Positions 45,290-56,700 of a DNA stretch of 64,000 nt are shown here, piece after piece. The notes beneath the pieces were generated by a model, which saw only the letters and a list, made by a program, of their open reading frames with translations, made no database searches and was not told the DNA's origin. The stretch's first letter is position 1. The number at the start of each line of letters is the position of its first letter. Source of the DNA: Larix kaempferi (lineage: Eukaryota > Streptophyta > Pinopsida > Pinales > Pinaceae); the NCBI GenBank assembly GCA_027924585.1, contig BSBM01000809.1, positions 1,443,001 through 1,507,000 on the forward strand, in the 5' to 3' direction. The position numbers and the translations under genes are program-made.

Positions 45290-45555
45290 CTTCTTTTTTA
45301 GGCAACAATAGCCATCCGATGTGTTAGACGACCATCAGAGGCCTATGCATTGTTGTTCACTCTAGAAGCATCTGCATCCATGACTCTGAATTCTCTAGAT
45401 ACATTCTCTTTAGAACTCATAAATATGATCGATATCTTTGTATGTACATCATCGCCTAATCCATGCAATGGAATGCAAATGCAATTGTGCTCTGTCAATG
45501 TTTGTTTAGGTAATGAAATATTTCACAAACCACAACATAGGAATTTGCATTAGAT
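45290..45555 (+). other. Exon-like segment with plausible splice sites, unit 2
   Basis: A plus-strand open stretch starts after TTCTTTTTTAG (45291-45301), a good 3' splice site, and includes ATIAIRCVRRPSEAYALLFT and SASMTLNSLDTFSLELINMI. A GTAATG donor-like motif follows TTTAG at about 45510. The piece AIRCV...PSEA is weakly like the last kinase subdomain of receptor kinases, but this is a guess. Unit 3 keeps it at 54306-54567. Confidence 0.35.
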
Positions 45556-45903
45556 CCCTCTATTAACCTCTACCTCTCAGTATCCTCCTTGGATGTCTCT
45601 TATTTATAAAAAACATTTAATATGCATGATATCCATGTGCCCATTTCATTGGATTCTTCTTTTCTTTAGACCATGATATTTATTTGTGTTATGGAATCTT
45701 TACATGTGTATATTGATGTGTGTTCTGGAATATTGTTTTTTTGTTTTCAAGTCAATCATCTCCTCCTCAGATTTTATGTTTGCACATTGTACTCTTAATT
45801 TCACTGTGCTAACTCCATAGCTATAGATTGTTGTTGTTGGACCTATTTTCTGTTACAGTGGCAATAATAGTATTGTGAATATTGTAGTCTCATTCACTAG
45901 AAA

Positions 45904-47608
45904 ATGAGACTGCAAAAACATGCCTTGCATTTGTTTATTTTCCTTGTTGCCTTGTTTCTATACCCATCATTTGCTTTCCCCAATTCATCATTCCATGTAA
46001 ATGTTGCAGTGCTTATTTTAATTAAAGCAACAATGATTGTTCCTCATCATCTATTAGATAGTTAGAGACACTCCAACTACACTAGTCATTTCTCATGCGC
46101 TGGCCTGCAGTGTGACCACATGGGTTGAGTAGTGGATCCAAATCTATGCAACATGAATATTTCAAGCCCATTCCCCACTCATATTAGAAATATTCCAACC
46201 CTTCATGTGCTCAATGTCTCCTACAACATACTCAATGGAAGCCTCCCCTCCAACATATCAAAATTGAGGAATCTAGAGGTCAATGACTATAAGTCCAACA
46301 ATTTTCTAGGGATTTGCCACTAGATTTGACTACCTAGCGAAGCTCAAGCATATTGACCTTAGATATAATTACTTCTCATGTATCATCCTCCCTAAGTATG
46401 GAAAGCTTGAAAACATGCAATATCTTAGCTTGGTCAAAAATATTTTGAGTGGAAGAATACCCCTAAGAGATTAACAATCTAACGAACTTGAAAGAGATTT
46501 ATTTGTGAAGCAATGCATTTAATAGTTGGATTCATCCCGAGATAGGGAATTTGAGCAAAAAAATTATATCTGAGATTCCATTGTGAAATATGAAATCGGA
46601 ACCAAGACACCAAGCCACCACAAGACACATTTTAGCATTGGATCTCAATTGAGGCCTCAAGTTAGATTGGCTAGCTAATAATTATAGCATATTTTTTGGT
46701 CGACTCCCCCACTTACACACTCCAAAGGTAATAAATGAAATGTTGCAAATATGTACATATTCCATGCATTCCATGATGAGGCATATGAAATATTATATTT
46801 TTATTATTATTTTGAAATGGAAAGTTTCAAGTCAAACATAACTCCAGGCTTAAATGGAGCCTAAAAATGAGACTAGAACAAATACTAGTAGCTCAATATA
46901 GCGCACCTCCTATTAGCTGAAATCACTTGGATAAAATTATTTCTCGGGCAGCATTCCCCCAAGTATGGAAAGCTCGAAAATGTACAATATCTTAGCTTGG
47001 TCGAAGATGTAATTGAATAAATAGAGCAATAGCTATATTGGCATTTACCTTAGACTGGTATCTAAATATTTTACACATAAAAAAATCACCATCGTAATAC
47101 ATATATTATATACGATCGTAGTCTTCATGATCTTAGAGATACAAGTTATCCACAATATTACATTGTTACAATCTTGAAGATCATATTAATATCGATAGCC
47201 CATTTAGTATGTAGATTTTAGAATAATACAAGTATAATAAATATTTCCTTCGGAAAATGACATTGAGCAAGTAGGTTAATAGGCAAGGTGTTGATTTAGT
47301 AGGCTAATAGTTATTTTGACATTTACCTCTTCGTGGTTTTTAAATCTTATTATCAATAAATTCATTTTTCAATCACTATATATATATATATATATTCAAA
47401 ACTGAAAAACTGTAACTTGTTATTCAAAAGGAATCAAAGTTACAATAGTGTACCCAGCTTATCATCATGCATTCTCAATGCAAACAGATTGACATGTCTT
47501 CTCTATTTTCCTAAATCAATATATATCGACAAATACTATCTCATAGGATATGAAACAATTCTAAGACAACATGTTTTTCAAGGAAACATATCCGACAAAA
47601 TACTGTGA
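45904..47608 (+). pseudogene. LRR receptor-like kinase pseudogene (extracellular part), unit 2
   Basis: ATG at 45904-45906 gives a signal peptide (hydrophobic LHLFIFLVALFLYPSFAF), then an LRRNT_2-like region (LLDS stop, HFSCAGLQCDHMG) and LRRs: NMNISSPFPTHIRNIPTLHV, NVSYNILNGSLPSNISKLRN. Two in-frame stops and later frameshifts break it; further LRR-like pieces (GYNYF, PPKYGKL) occur to about 47010, and a last weak piece at 47417-47608 (ANRLTCLLYF). No transmembrane or kinase domain is present. The layout resembles CLAVATA1/BAM-type receptors, but the exact subfamily is uncertain. It abuts the L1 RNase H stop at 47621. Confidence 0.78.
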
Positions 47609-47620
47609 GATTATCCAAAA

Positions 47621-50159
47621 CTAGAAAACAAAAATAGATCCAGAATGTACGATCTGGTCTTCAATAAATTCTTCAAAATGGAGGAAGTCGTCCATAGACC
47701 CAATAGCCTTCTTGGAAATTATGTCAGCCTTGCCATTCAATTCCCGATAAATATGAGCAAATGAAATATTAGAGAAGTAGTGGATCAACTCTTGAGTTTT
47801 TTGCATCCCATTGTTCAAGCTTGATAACCTGAAGAGATGAGTTTCTAGATGCCCAATCGACAACTTCCCTCGAATCACTCATGATTTTGATATTGAGAAT
47901 ACCTCTTTTGTGTGAGAACCATCAAAGACCCCAAAGGGAAAGAAGTTCAGCCCTACTGTTTGAACCATTTCCAACACCCATCCACATATTCACCTGATGA
48001 TCCTTTTTTATCCTTAATACCATACCATCTCCACAAAAGCCATCCTTCTAAGCACCATAAAAAAACCAATAGAAAAATCATCCTCCACATATGGCATCTT
48101 TGTATCCTTGATCTTATTTTGTGACTTCTCTTTAAAATACTCATGATAGGAGCTAATGACTTTAGAACAAATATGGAATCTGGAAGGCTTAATATCACCA
48201 AAGATATATCTATTTATAGCTTTCCAAACTTCCCAAATAGTAAAGTGGGGGATCTCCTTGAACTGGACATTTGAGTGAAACCAATTAAATAGACTATCTC
48301 AAAAGTCAGATCCATCCCATACATCCTAAAACTGTAAAAGACTTTGAAAATATGACCAAACAGATCTAAAGAAATGACACTAAGAAAATATATGTGAGAT
48401 AGATTCTGAATCCATTTTGCATAAGATACAAATTCCCAGACCAATAAATCCTCTCTTTTGTAGATTATCCCAAGTGAGAATTTTATTCTCAAAGCAAAGC
48501 CAAATAAAACATCTAACTTTATGTGTAATACGCCATTTCCAAATCTGCTTTGACCACCATCTTGGAGTGAATGAAATCTGGTTAACATTAATCGTCTCAT
48601 AAGCCTTTTTAGTAGTGAGAATTCCATTTGCACCTTTCCAGTCGCAAACCAGTACATCCTCTTTATCTGTTAGATTTATTCCAGCACCATGCAACATCAT
48701 AACACAACTTTTCCATTCATATGTTACCTCCAGTGATAACCCTAAGTCATTAGCTAAATACCAATTGTTAGAGTAAGTTTCAACAACTTCAATATGCCTT
48801 ACCTAATCTAATACTTGAATATTGACTTTATGTAGTTGTGCCAAAAGTGGAGCAAATAGATTATAGTTTTCTCCAAAGCCAATAAATGGATCAACACCTA
48901 TGAATACTTGAGTTCCCCTACCAAATTTCCAACTCAACCATCTACTCAAGATTGGAAACGTTTGAGATAGACCTCTCAAGATAGTAGAGGCATTAGCAGG
49001 AGACTTTTTCGGGTTCTGGATCCAAAACGAAATAGAGAAGGATTTGATGTATTTTGATTTAATTACTTGGCTCCACAAACCATCCCCAAATAATCCGCTC
49101 CATAAACTTATAACTCTTAATGCCTGACTGAACCAATCCAAGTTCTTAAGATCCCACCCACCCAGGGACTTTGGCAATGATATACTCTCCCGTGATGTAA
49201 CATGAAATTTTGAAATTTCCAACTTACCAACCCATAAAAAAGTGAATAATACTCTTCCTAGTAGAATTGATAACATAAGAAGGCACCAAAGAAAGAGATA
49301 ACCAATAGTCTGGAATACTTTCTATTATAGATTTAGTTAATATGAATCTGCCCCCAATAGAAATCCACCTGAATGTCCAATTATTAATCCTCTTTTCCAC
49401 CTTTTGTGTAAGCCAATTCCAATCTTCAATCCTGTAACAATTTGGTTTCAAAAAGAAACCTAAGTATTTGAAACCATAGTCCATTTTTCCATTTGGTATG
49501 GAAATAGAGAGGATATTTTCTCACGAATCCATCATCATTGCAGTTGTACAAAAAAATAGATTTTTTAGAAATAATAGCCATCCCATTGGTAGTACAGAAA
49601 GTCTCAAATATGGAATGATACCATATCATCCATTCATCCACATAACTACCCCCAATATTAACACATTGTCAACGAAAAACAAGTGTGAGATAAAAAGGTA
49701 CCTAGAGATTTTGATACCTTTGATCATTTGATCATGCTTTGCACTGCCAATAATCTTGCTTAACCCTTCAATAATTAGAAGGAACAACAATGGAGATAAA
49801 GGGAATCCCTATTTGAGCCCTCTACTACAAGATAATAAGGAGGTAGGAGAGCCATTAATCAATGCAACAAATGTGGCTGATGAAATGCATGCCATAATCT
49901 AGTTTGTCACTTCCACCGGAAGACCAATCTAAATGAGAAAAAATATGCAGAAAGACTAGTCCACATGATCATATGCTTTTATCAAATCCATGTTAAGGAT
50001 AAAGGCTTGAATATTCTTGAATTTGATAGAATGAAGAGATTCTTGTGCCACCCCTACTACATGCAAAATTTGTCTATTAGATAAGAAACCAAATTGTTCA
50101 ATAGACATGAATTTTTCCAATATAGGTTTGATTCTTTTGGATATAATCTTCGTGATCAC
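47621..50159 (-). pseudogene. L1 ORF2 3' half (RT, zf-RVT, RNase H), unit 2
   Basis: Same pieces as unit 1. RT start at 50159-49956 (ISKRIKPILEKFMSIEQFGF), further pieces at 49641-49224 and 49276-48803 (WVGKLEISKFHV, SLGGWDLKNLDWFSQALRV), zinc-binding at 48700-48214, RNase H at about 48060-47621 with MSDS-type and NGKADIISKKA motifs. More frameshifts than in unit 1 within RT. The first RNase H Asp is again Tyr. Confidence 0.87.
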
Positions 50160-50228
50160 AATCTTAGAATAAATAACTCATCCACAATAATATTATATTG
50201 ATATAATCTTAATGATTCTTCCATTGTG

Positions 50229-50231
<3 letters not shown>

Positions 50232-50315
<84 letters not shown>
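50232..50315. repeat. (TC)n(AC)n compound microsatellite, unit 2
   Basis: About 25 TC then about 17 AC repeats, so the TC part is longer and the AC part shorter than in unit 1. Confidence 0.97.
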
Positions 50316-50316
<1 letters not shown>

Positions 50317-50922
50317 TATAATAATAATTTAGTACAATTCTAAACTCATTAATCATTGAGAACGGCCAATTAAACATAAAAATAATGTATATAAACGTAA
50401 TCATCACAAAAGGAAGTTGTTAGCCGCCATTCATCTACATTCAAATTTACAAAGCAAGTAATCATGGAACGCAACATTAAATGTAATCTATATGCGTTGT
50501 TTATTGATATGGGAATTCTTCAACTATTTGGATCTTTTTTTATTACGTCATCTCAGCCTTTAAAAAAATTACACTCATTAGTGTTGGAAGAAATGAGAAT
50601 GAGATAGATACATGCTCTCATCTACATTTCCTTGAAGGTCACATGAACCATAAAAATATGCTCTGAGATCGACCACAAATTATTTTACCTTCTTCCATGC
50701 CAGTGTAGACATAAACACTATTTACTTCGCCTCAATTTATCCCCTTACCATAAACTCCTTCTCAATCTATCCACGATGGATGGTGAGATATAACACAAAA
50801 ACCCACTTGTTCGTTGTTGAAGAAATGTGGCTTATGGAGTTATCGATAGTAGGGGACACCATATTAGAAGTGGTGCAAACCATTGGGATTTTGAAATTAG
50901 TAGCATATTTCTGTTAGGTGTC
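50316..50922. other. Unit 2 tail, non-coding
   Basis: Equivalent to 41234-41880 without the 41-bp duplication. It ends CTGTTAGGTGTCATC, the unit boundary. No gene seen. Confidence 0.6.
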
Positions 50923-51175
50923 ATCCCACACGCGGAGCAAGAAGTATCCAAGTTCAATTAATTTGAATCTCTGTTTTGAAATTTAGGTTAGGTTGAGATT
51001 ATAAAAAAAATTTACTTAATATTTTATTAAAGTGCAAGCTCCATGTTGAGCATGGAATTACGCTTTTCTTAAAGTGGCACTCCAAGTTGAACACATAATT
51101 ACACTTGTTTTGAATTTTAAGTTAGGGCCAATGTTGTAATTTTTTTTACTTAATATTTTATTATTTTATTGAAGT

Positions 51176-51239
51176 GCCACGTGTCAACTCCATGTTGAGC
51201 ACAAATTTACACTTCTCCCTCATACTGGGCTGTATAAAG
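51176..51239 (+). promoter_or_regulatory. Promoter-like block, unit 3: G-box and TATA
   Basis: GCCACGTGTC at 51176-51185 and TATAAAG at 51233-51239. Conservation across units mostly reflects shared descent. Confidence 0.45.
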
Positions 51240-51264
51240 CGCCTCTCGGTACAATGATATAATA

Positions 51265-52870
51265 TTAATGTACTTTGTTTCTTAAAAAATATTGATTTAG
51301 CTCTTGCCTCTTTTCGACCATCTCCTTGTTTCTTAGTAATTCTTGATCTTCTTGCTCCTTATTCACATCAATTTTTTCACAAGTCAAGATGCCTGAATGT
51401 GGGTCATAAAACATCAAATTCATCCAACTAAACATTGGAATACTTCTTTGAAATCCCACCCTAGATTATATTTAAATAGAGCCCTCGGTTTGTGCCCAAC
51501 CTGATCCAGTTCAATAACAAAAGGGAAGTGGTACACAATTTTATTCGAGCCAATCCAAGACCGATATCGTTGTATCTACTGGATCAAATCATTGTGAAGT
51601 AGAAATTGATCCAAATACTTTGAGATTGTTGCACTAGAACTAGCTTCGTTATTGGTCCATATGGTTTCAGTACAATAGGTTTGATATCGACCAGATTGAT
51701 AGCTTTGAATCGATTCAATGAAAGAACCCCCCCAAACAATCCACCCGATCATGTTGACCCCAAATATCCCCAAAGTGAAAAGTGAATTTAAGTCACCACC
51801 AACCACTAGATTGTTAGATTTAAGACAATGTAAGTTCAGAAGATGATGCCAAAAATTCTACCTACCCTCATAAGGCCCATACAAATTGAGCAGTGTAATA
51901 GTGAACCCCAATCTATTAACATGAAACCCTGTGCAAATATCCGAAGATAAAGAGAAACATTTCATGATAATTACATTGTCATTCCATCCAGTAATGAGAC
52001 TACTTGAAAACCCCACATAATAAAAAGGTAATAAACTCCAACCACCCAAAACCTTGCTAAATTCAAGAACCAAAGAAGAACCCAAGCCCATGGCTTCCTG
52101 AAAAAGAAAGATGTCAGGTTTTTCTTCTTTAAGCATTCTTTTAAGGGCCAACTTTTTGTCTTGGTCCCACAACCCCCTTATATTAAGGGATATACTTTTC
52201 ATGGGATGGAATTGGAAGGGATGTGACCTACTCTGAGGGCCCCGGTAAATAGTTGTTGATGTCCCTAGTTGAATGATGAGATTTCTTCTTCTTGGGCCAA
52301 GCTTAGGGCAGACTTTTGATGCACCAAGGGACCCCCTAAATCCTTATGAGAGTCCACTCCCAACCCCTCGACCAACCCAAGGCCTTGGTGAATAGCTCCC
52401 TACTTAGAATGAATGAAATAATTCTATATGACACTATAGATTCCCTCAATTGAGCTTGAGTTTTCATCACATCTAGACTGATAAGTAACCTTGAGATAAG
52501 GGTCCAAAACTTTCTCTAGACCCTCAAACATAACAAGGTTGTTAAAAGTAAGAGATAAATATTACTCCCTTGACTAGATTTACTACGACGACAAGGATAT
52601 AATAGACATGAAGGAGATCCTTTATCCACCACCTCCCAATGCAAAACATTACGAATAGATGTAATGGGAGAAGATATCAACTTACCTAGACATTCCAAGA
52701 CTTGCTCCGTTGTGGATCTGGGCCTTTGATCCCTCAATTCTGCAAGAAGGAGAGAATATAGACCAAGATACACCATGATCTTTTTATGTTTATTTAAGTA
52801 CTTGGAAAACAAACCCCCAATAAGTGGAATAGACCAATCACCAATTTGAGTAGACAACTACCCAATATTT
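51265..52870 (-). pseudogene. L1 ORF1 C-terminus and ORF2 endonuclease, unit 3
   Basis: 52857-52516 is ORF1 C-terminal; 52202-51858 is the endonuclease start (SLNIRGLWDQDKKLALKRML, PDIFLFQEAMG, LLNLYGPYEGR); 51806-51576 is the distal part with VGGDLNSLFTLGIFG. It differs from unit 2 at roughly one in ten residues, so the duplication is not recent. Confidence 0.85.
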
Positions 52871-53221
52871 TTGGATTCCACTTGCTCTAGGTCCCTACTA
52901 GTCTCAAAAGTAATAAGTAAAATTAATAAGTAAATGTAGACAAATTGTCAAATACAAAAAAAAATTAACCATGTGTTAAACTAAACATAATCATTATATT
53001 GAGTTCTTTATGATATTATCATTTGAATTTGACATACTAGCATTTGAAATTAACATATAACTTAACACTAAATTTAGAAGAATATTATTTTGAATTTGTA
53101 AACTTTATTATCTTTACTTTGGAAATTTATATATTAAAATGAAATTGTTGATATAAATTATTGTTACTTAGCATTTCGATCATGTCAATCCAATAGTCTT
53201 TAATATTATCTTTAATTTGGA

Positions 53222-53730
53222 AGTGGGGCTGATTCGATATCCCTCGAAGAGCTAGACAAGCTTGGAAGAGAGCTCCATTTTCCAAAAATGCAGAACCAAA
53301 ATCCTCAGACAGAACATCCCCCTATTGAGAAGTGTCCAAACCGAAATCTTCAAACCGTTCCAGAGAGGCCCGTGGGACCACCAAACCTTGATAATCCCAC
53401 ACTTGTAGCAACAGATCACCTAAAAATCCATTCATATCTCTTGTCGATGGAACACCAATGGGGGACTCGAGAACCTTCAGACCATCTGTCAGTTTCACGC
53501 TATTTTCCAAGAAGCAAGAGCCTAAATTAGAAGTATTCCTAGAAAATGCCAAATGTTGCCCGATAGGTATGTTTCATATGTCAATTTCATCTATAGGGTC
53601 AGAGGAATAGTCTAACTTTTCCTCCTCATCCTCCATATTGTGTAAGACCCCATAAAATAATTGACCTAAAATTTAATGCGGCTCTACATAGTTGTACTAT
53701 TGCAGAAAAACCACAAACCTCTTATAATTG
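53222..53730 (-). pseudogene. L1 5' end fragment (leader and ORF1 start), unit 3
   Basis: Equivalent of 44212-44720. The ORF1 ATG is at 53634-53636. A stop appears soon after DEIDI, so the longest open piece starts at HLAFSRNTSN (53552-53322). Confidence 0.82.
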
Positions 53731-54305
53731 TCAATCATATATTAAAAAAAACTAATAAACATGTACTTGTTTTTATGTCAACTTTATTCAACATCACAAA
53801 ATTCTACATCACATTTTTCAATTTTCTTTATAAAATATTTAATATCTTTTGTAATTTGACAATGAAAAAACACATCACATCACTTTTTTAAAATCCAATA
53901 AAAAAATAGTTAAATAATAATCTTTAATATTATCTTTAGTTTGGAAATTTATGTATTAAAATGAAATTCTTGATATAAATTATTGTTACTTATCATTTTG
54001 ATCATGTCAATCCAATAGTCTTTAATATTATCTTTAATTTGGAAATTTATATATCAAAACAAAATTGTTGATATAAATTATTGTTACATCGTTTTGATCA
54101 TGTCAATCCAATAGTATTTAATTGTACTTGATTGTTTTACAAGTTAAATTCAAGATTGCAAGAGAGGAAGCAACATACAAGTAAGGACCATCATGGGTAA
54201 TGTACCTTGTTAACTTATAAGCTTGACCTTGGGCATGAAAGGGAAAGGTAGCATATCTTATTATGCTATAAGACTTTTGTCTATGTTAAGCTTATGTTTT
54301 TTCGC

Positions 54306-54567
54306 TTTTTTTTAGGCAGCAATAGCCATCCGATGTGTTAGACGACCATCAGAGGCCTATGCATCGTTGATCACTCTAGAAGCATCTGCATCCATGAATC
54401 TGGCTTCTCTAGATACCTTCTCTTTAGAACTCATAAATATGATCGGTATATTTGTTCGTCCATCATCACCTAATTCATGCAATGGAATGCAAATGCAATT
54501 GTGCTCTCTCAATGTTTGTTTAGGTAATGAAATATTTCACAAACCACAACAGAGGAATATTCATTAG
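54306..54567 (+). other. Exon-like segment with plausible splice sites, unit 3
   Basis: Follows a TTTTTTTTAG acceptor-like tract and ends near a TTTAGGTAATG donor. The open piece SASMNLASLDTFSLELINMI is better kept than several nearby frames, but function is unknown. Confidence 0.35.
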
Positions 54568-54946
54568 ATCCCTCTATTAACCTCTGCGTCTCAGTATCCT
54601 CCTTGGATGTCTCTTATTTAAAAAAAACATTTAATATGCATGATATCCATGTGCCCATTTCATTGGCTTCTGCTTTTTTTAGACCCTTATATTTATTTGT
54701 GTTATGGAATCTTTACATGTGTATATTGATGTGTGTTATGGAATCTTTACATGTGTATATTGATGTGTGTTCTGGAATAATGTTTTTTGTTTTCAAGTCA
54801 ATCATGTCCTCATATTTTATGTTTGCACGTTGTACTCTTAATTTCACTGTGCTAACTCCATAGCTATAGATTGTTGTTGTTGGACCTATTTTCTATTACA
54901 GTGGCAATAACAGTATTGTGAATATTGTAGACTCATTCACTAGAAA

Positions 54947-56414
54947 ATGAGACTGCCAAAACTTGCCTTGCATTTGTCTATTTTCCTCGTTGCCTTGTTT
55001 CTATACCCATCATTTGCTTTCCCCAATTCATCATTCCACGTAAATGTTGCAGTGCTTATTTCAATGAAAGCAACAATGATTGTTCCTCATCATCTGTTAG
55101 ATAGTTGGAGACCATCTAACTACACCACCCATTTCTCATGGGTTGGACTGCAGTGTGACCACATCGGTCAAGTAGTGGATCCTAATCTATGCAACATGAA
55201 TATTTCAAGCCCACTCCCCACTCATATTAGAAATATTCCAACCCTTCATGTGCTCAATGTCTCCTACAACACTCTCAATGGAAGCCTCCCCTCGAACATA
55301 TCAAAATTGAGGAATCTAGAGATCATTGACTATAAGTCCAACAATTTGTCCAGGGATTTGCCATTAATTTGACTACCTAGTGAAGCTAAAGCATATTGAC
55401 CTTCGATATAATTACTTCTCAGGTAGCATCCTCCCTGAGTATGGAAAGCTCGAAAACGTGCAATATCTTAGCTTGGTCGAAAATAGTTTGAGTGGAAGAA
55501 TACCCCGGAGAGATTAACAATCTAACGAACTTGAAAGAGATTTATTTGTGAAGCAATGCATTCAATAGTTGGATTCGTACTGAGATAAGGAATTTGAGCA
55601 AAATATTTATATATGAGCTTCCATTGTGAAATACGAAATCCAAGCCAAGACACCAAGCCACCATAAGACACATTTTAGCATTGGATCTCAATTGAGGACT
55701 CAAGTTAGTTGGACTAGTTAATAATTATAGCATATTCTTTGGACGACCCCCCCACTTACACACTCCAAAGGTAATACATGAAATGTTGCAAATATGTACA
55801 TATTCCATGCATTCCATGATGAGGCATATGAAATATTATGTTTTTTTTTTTTTTGAAATGGAAAGTTTCAAGTTAAACATAACTCCAGGTTTAATTGGAG
55901 CCTAAAAATGAGACTAGAACAACTACAAGTTGCTTAATATAGAGCACCTCCTATAAGCTAAAATCACTTGGATATAATTATTTATCGGGCAGCGTTCCCC
56001 CAAGTATGGAAATCTCGAAAATGTACAATATCTTAGCTTGGTCGAAGATGGAATTAAATAAGTAGAGCAATAGCTATATTGGCAATTACCTTCGACTCGT
56101 ATCTAAATATTTTACACATACAAAAATCACCATCGCAATACATATATTATATACAATCTTATTCTTCATGATCTTAGAGATACAAGTTATCCACAATATT
56201 ACATTGTTACAATCTTAAAGATCATATTAATCTCGATAGCCCATTTAGTATGTGTATTTTAGACTAATACAAGTATAATAATTATTTTCTTGGGAAAATG
56301 ACATTGACGAGGTAGGTCAATAGCTAAGGTGTTGATTTAGTAGGCTAATAGTTATTTCGACATTTACCTCTTCGTGGCTTTTAAAGCTTATTATCAATAA
56401 ATTCATTTTTCAAT

Positions 56415-56460
<46 letters not shown>

Positions 56461-56669
56461 AACTGAAAAACGGTAACTTGTTATTCAAAAGGAATCAAAG
56501 TTACAATAGTGTACCCAGCTTATCATCATGCATTCTCAATGCAAACAGATTGACATGTCTTCTCTATTTTCCTAAATCAATATATATCGACAAAAATTAT
56601 CTCATAGGATATGAAACAATTCTGAGACAACTTGTTTTTGAAGGAAACATATCCAACAAAATACTGTGA
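54947..56669 (+). pseudogene. LRR receptor-like kinase pseudogene (extracellular part), unit 3
   Basis: The best-preserved copy. ATG 54947-54949; 141 open codons with a signal peptide (LHLSIFLVALFLYPSFAF), LRRNT-like LLDSWRPSNYTTHFSW and CDH, and about three LRRs (PTHIRNIPTLHVLNVSYNTL, NGSLPSNISKLRNLEI). A frameshift or stop at 55370 ends the frame; LRR pieces continue out of phase (LRYNYFSGSILPEYGKLENV near 55400-55450). There is no transmembrane or kinase segment before the L1 at 56715. A live relative would be a membrane receptor for a peptide ligand. The truncation of all copies at the same point means the parent was already broken by the L1. Confidence 0.8.
56420..56455. repeat. (TA)n microsatellite, unit 3
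   Basis: About 18 AT repeats; the equivalent tracts in unit 1 (about 38303) and unit 2 (about 47379-47396) are much shorter. Confidence 0.93.
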
Positions 56670-56700
56670 GATTATCCAAAACTAGAAAACAAAAATAGAT

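Larger units (their letters stand above)
41881..50922. repeat. Tandem unit 2 (about 9.04 kb, full)
   Basis: The anchor CGGAGCAA is at 41891 and again at 50933, an offset of 9042 bp. Nearly every part can be aligned by eye with unit 3 at a few differences per 60 bases. It contains L1 endonuclease, L1 ORF1 5' piece, LRR kinase pseudogene, L1 RT/RNase H half, microsatellite and tail. Confidence 0.95.

Noticed and set aside
50156-50407. Minus-strand frame with VC and RE dipeptide runs, also at 59149-59331
   Set aside because: Translation of the (TC)n(AC)n microsatellite.
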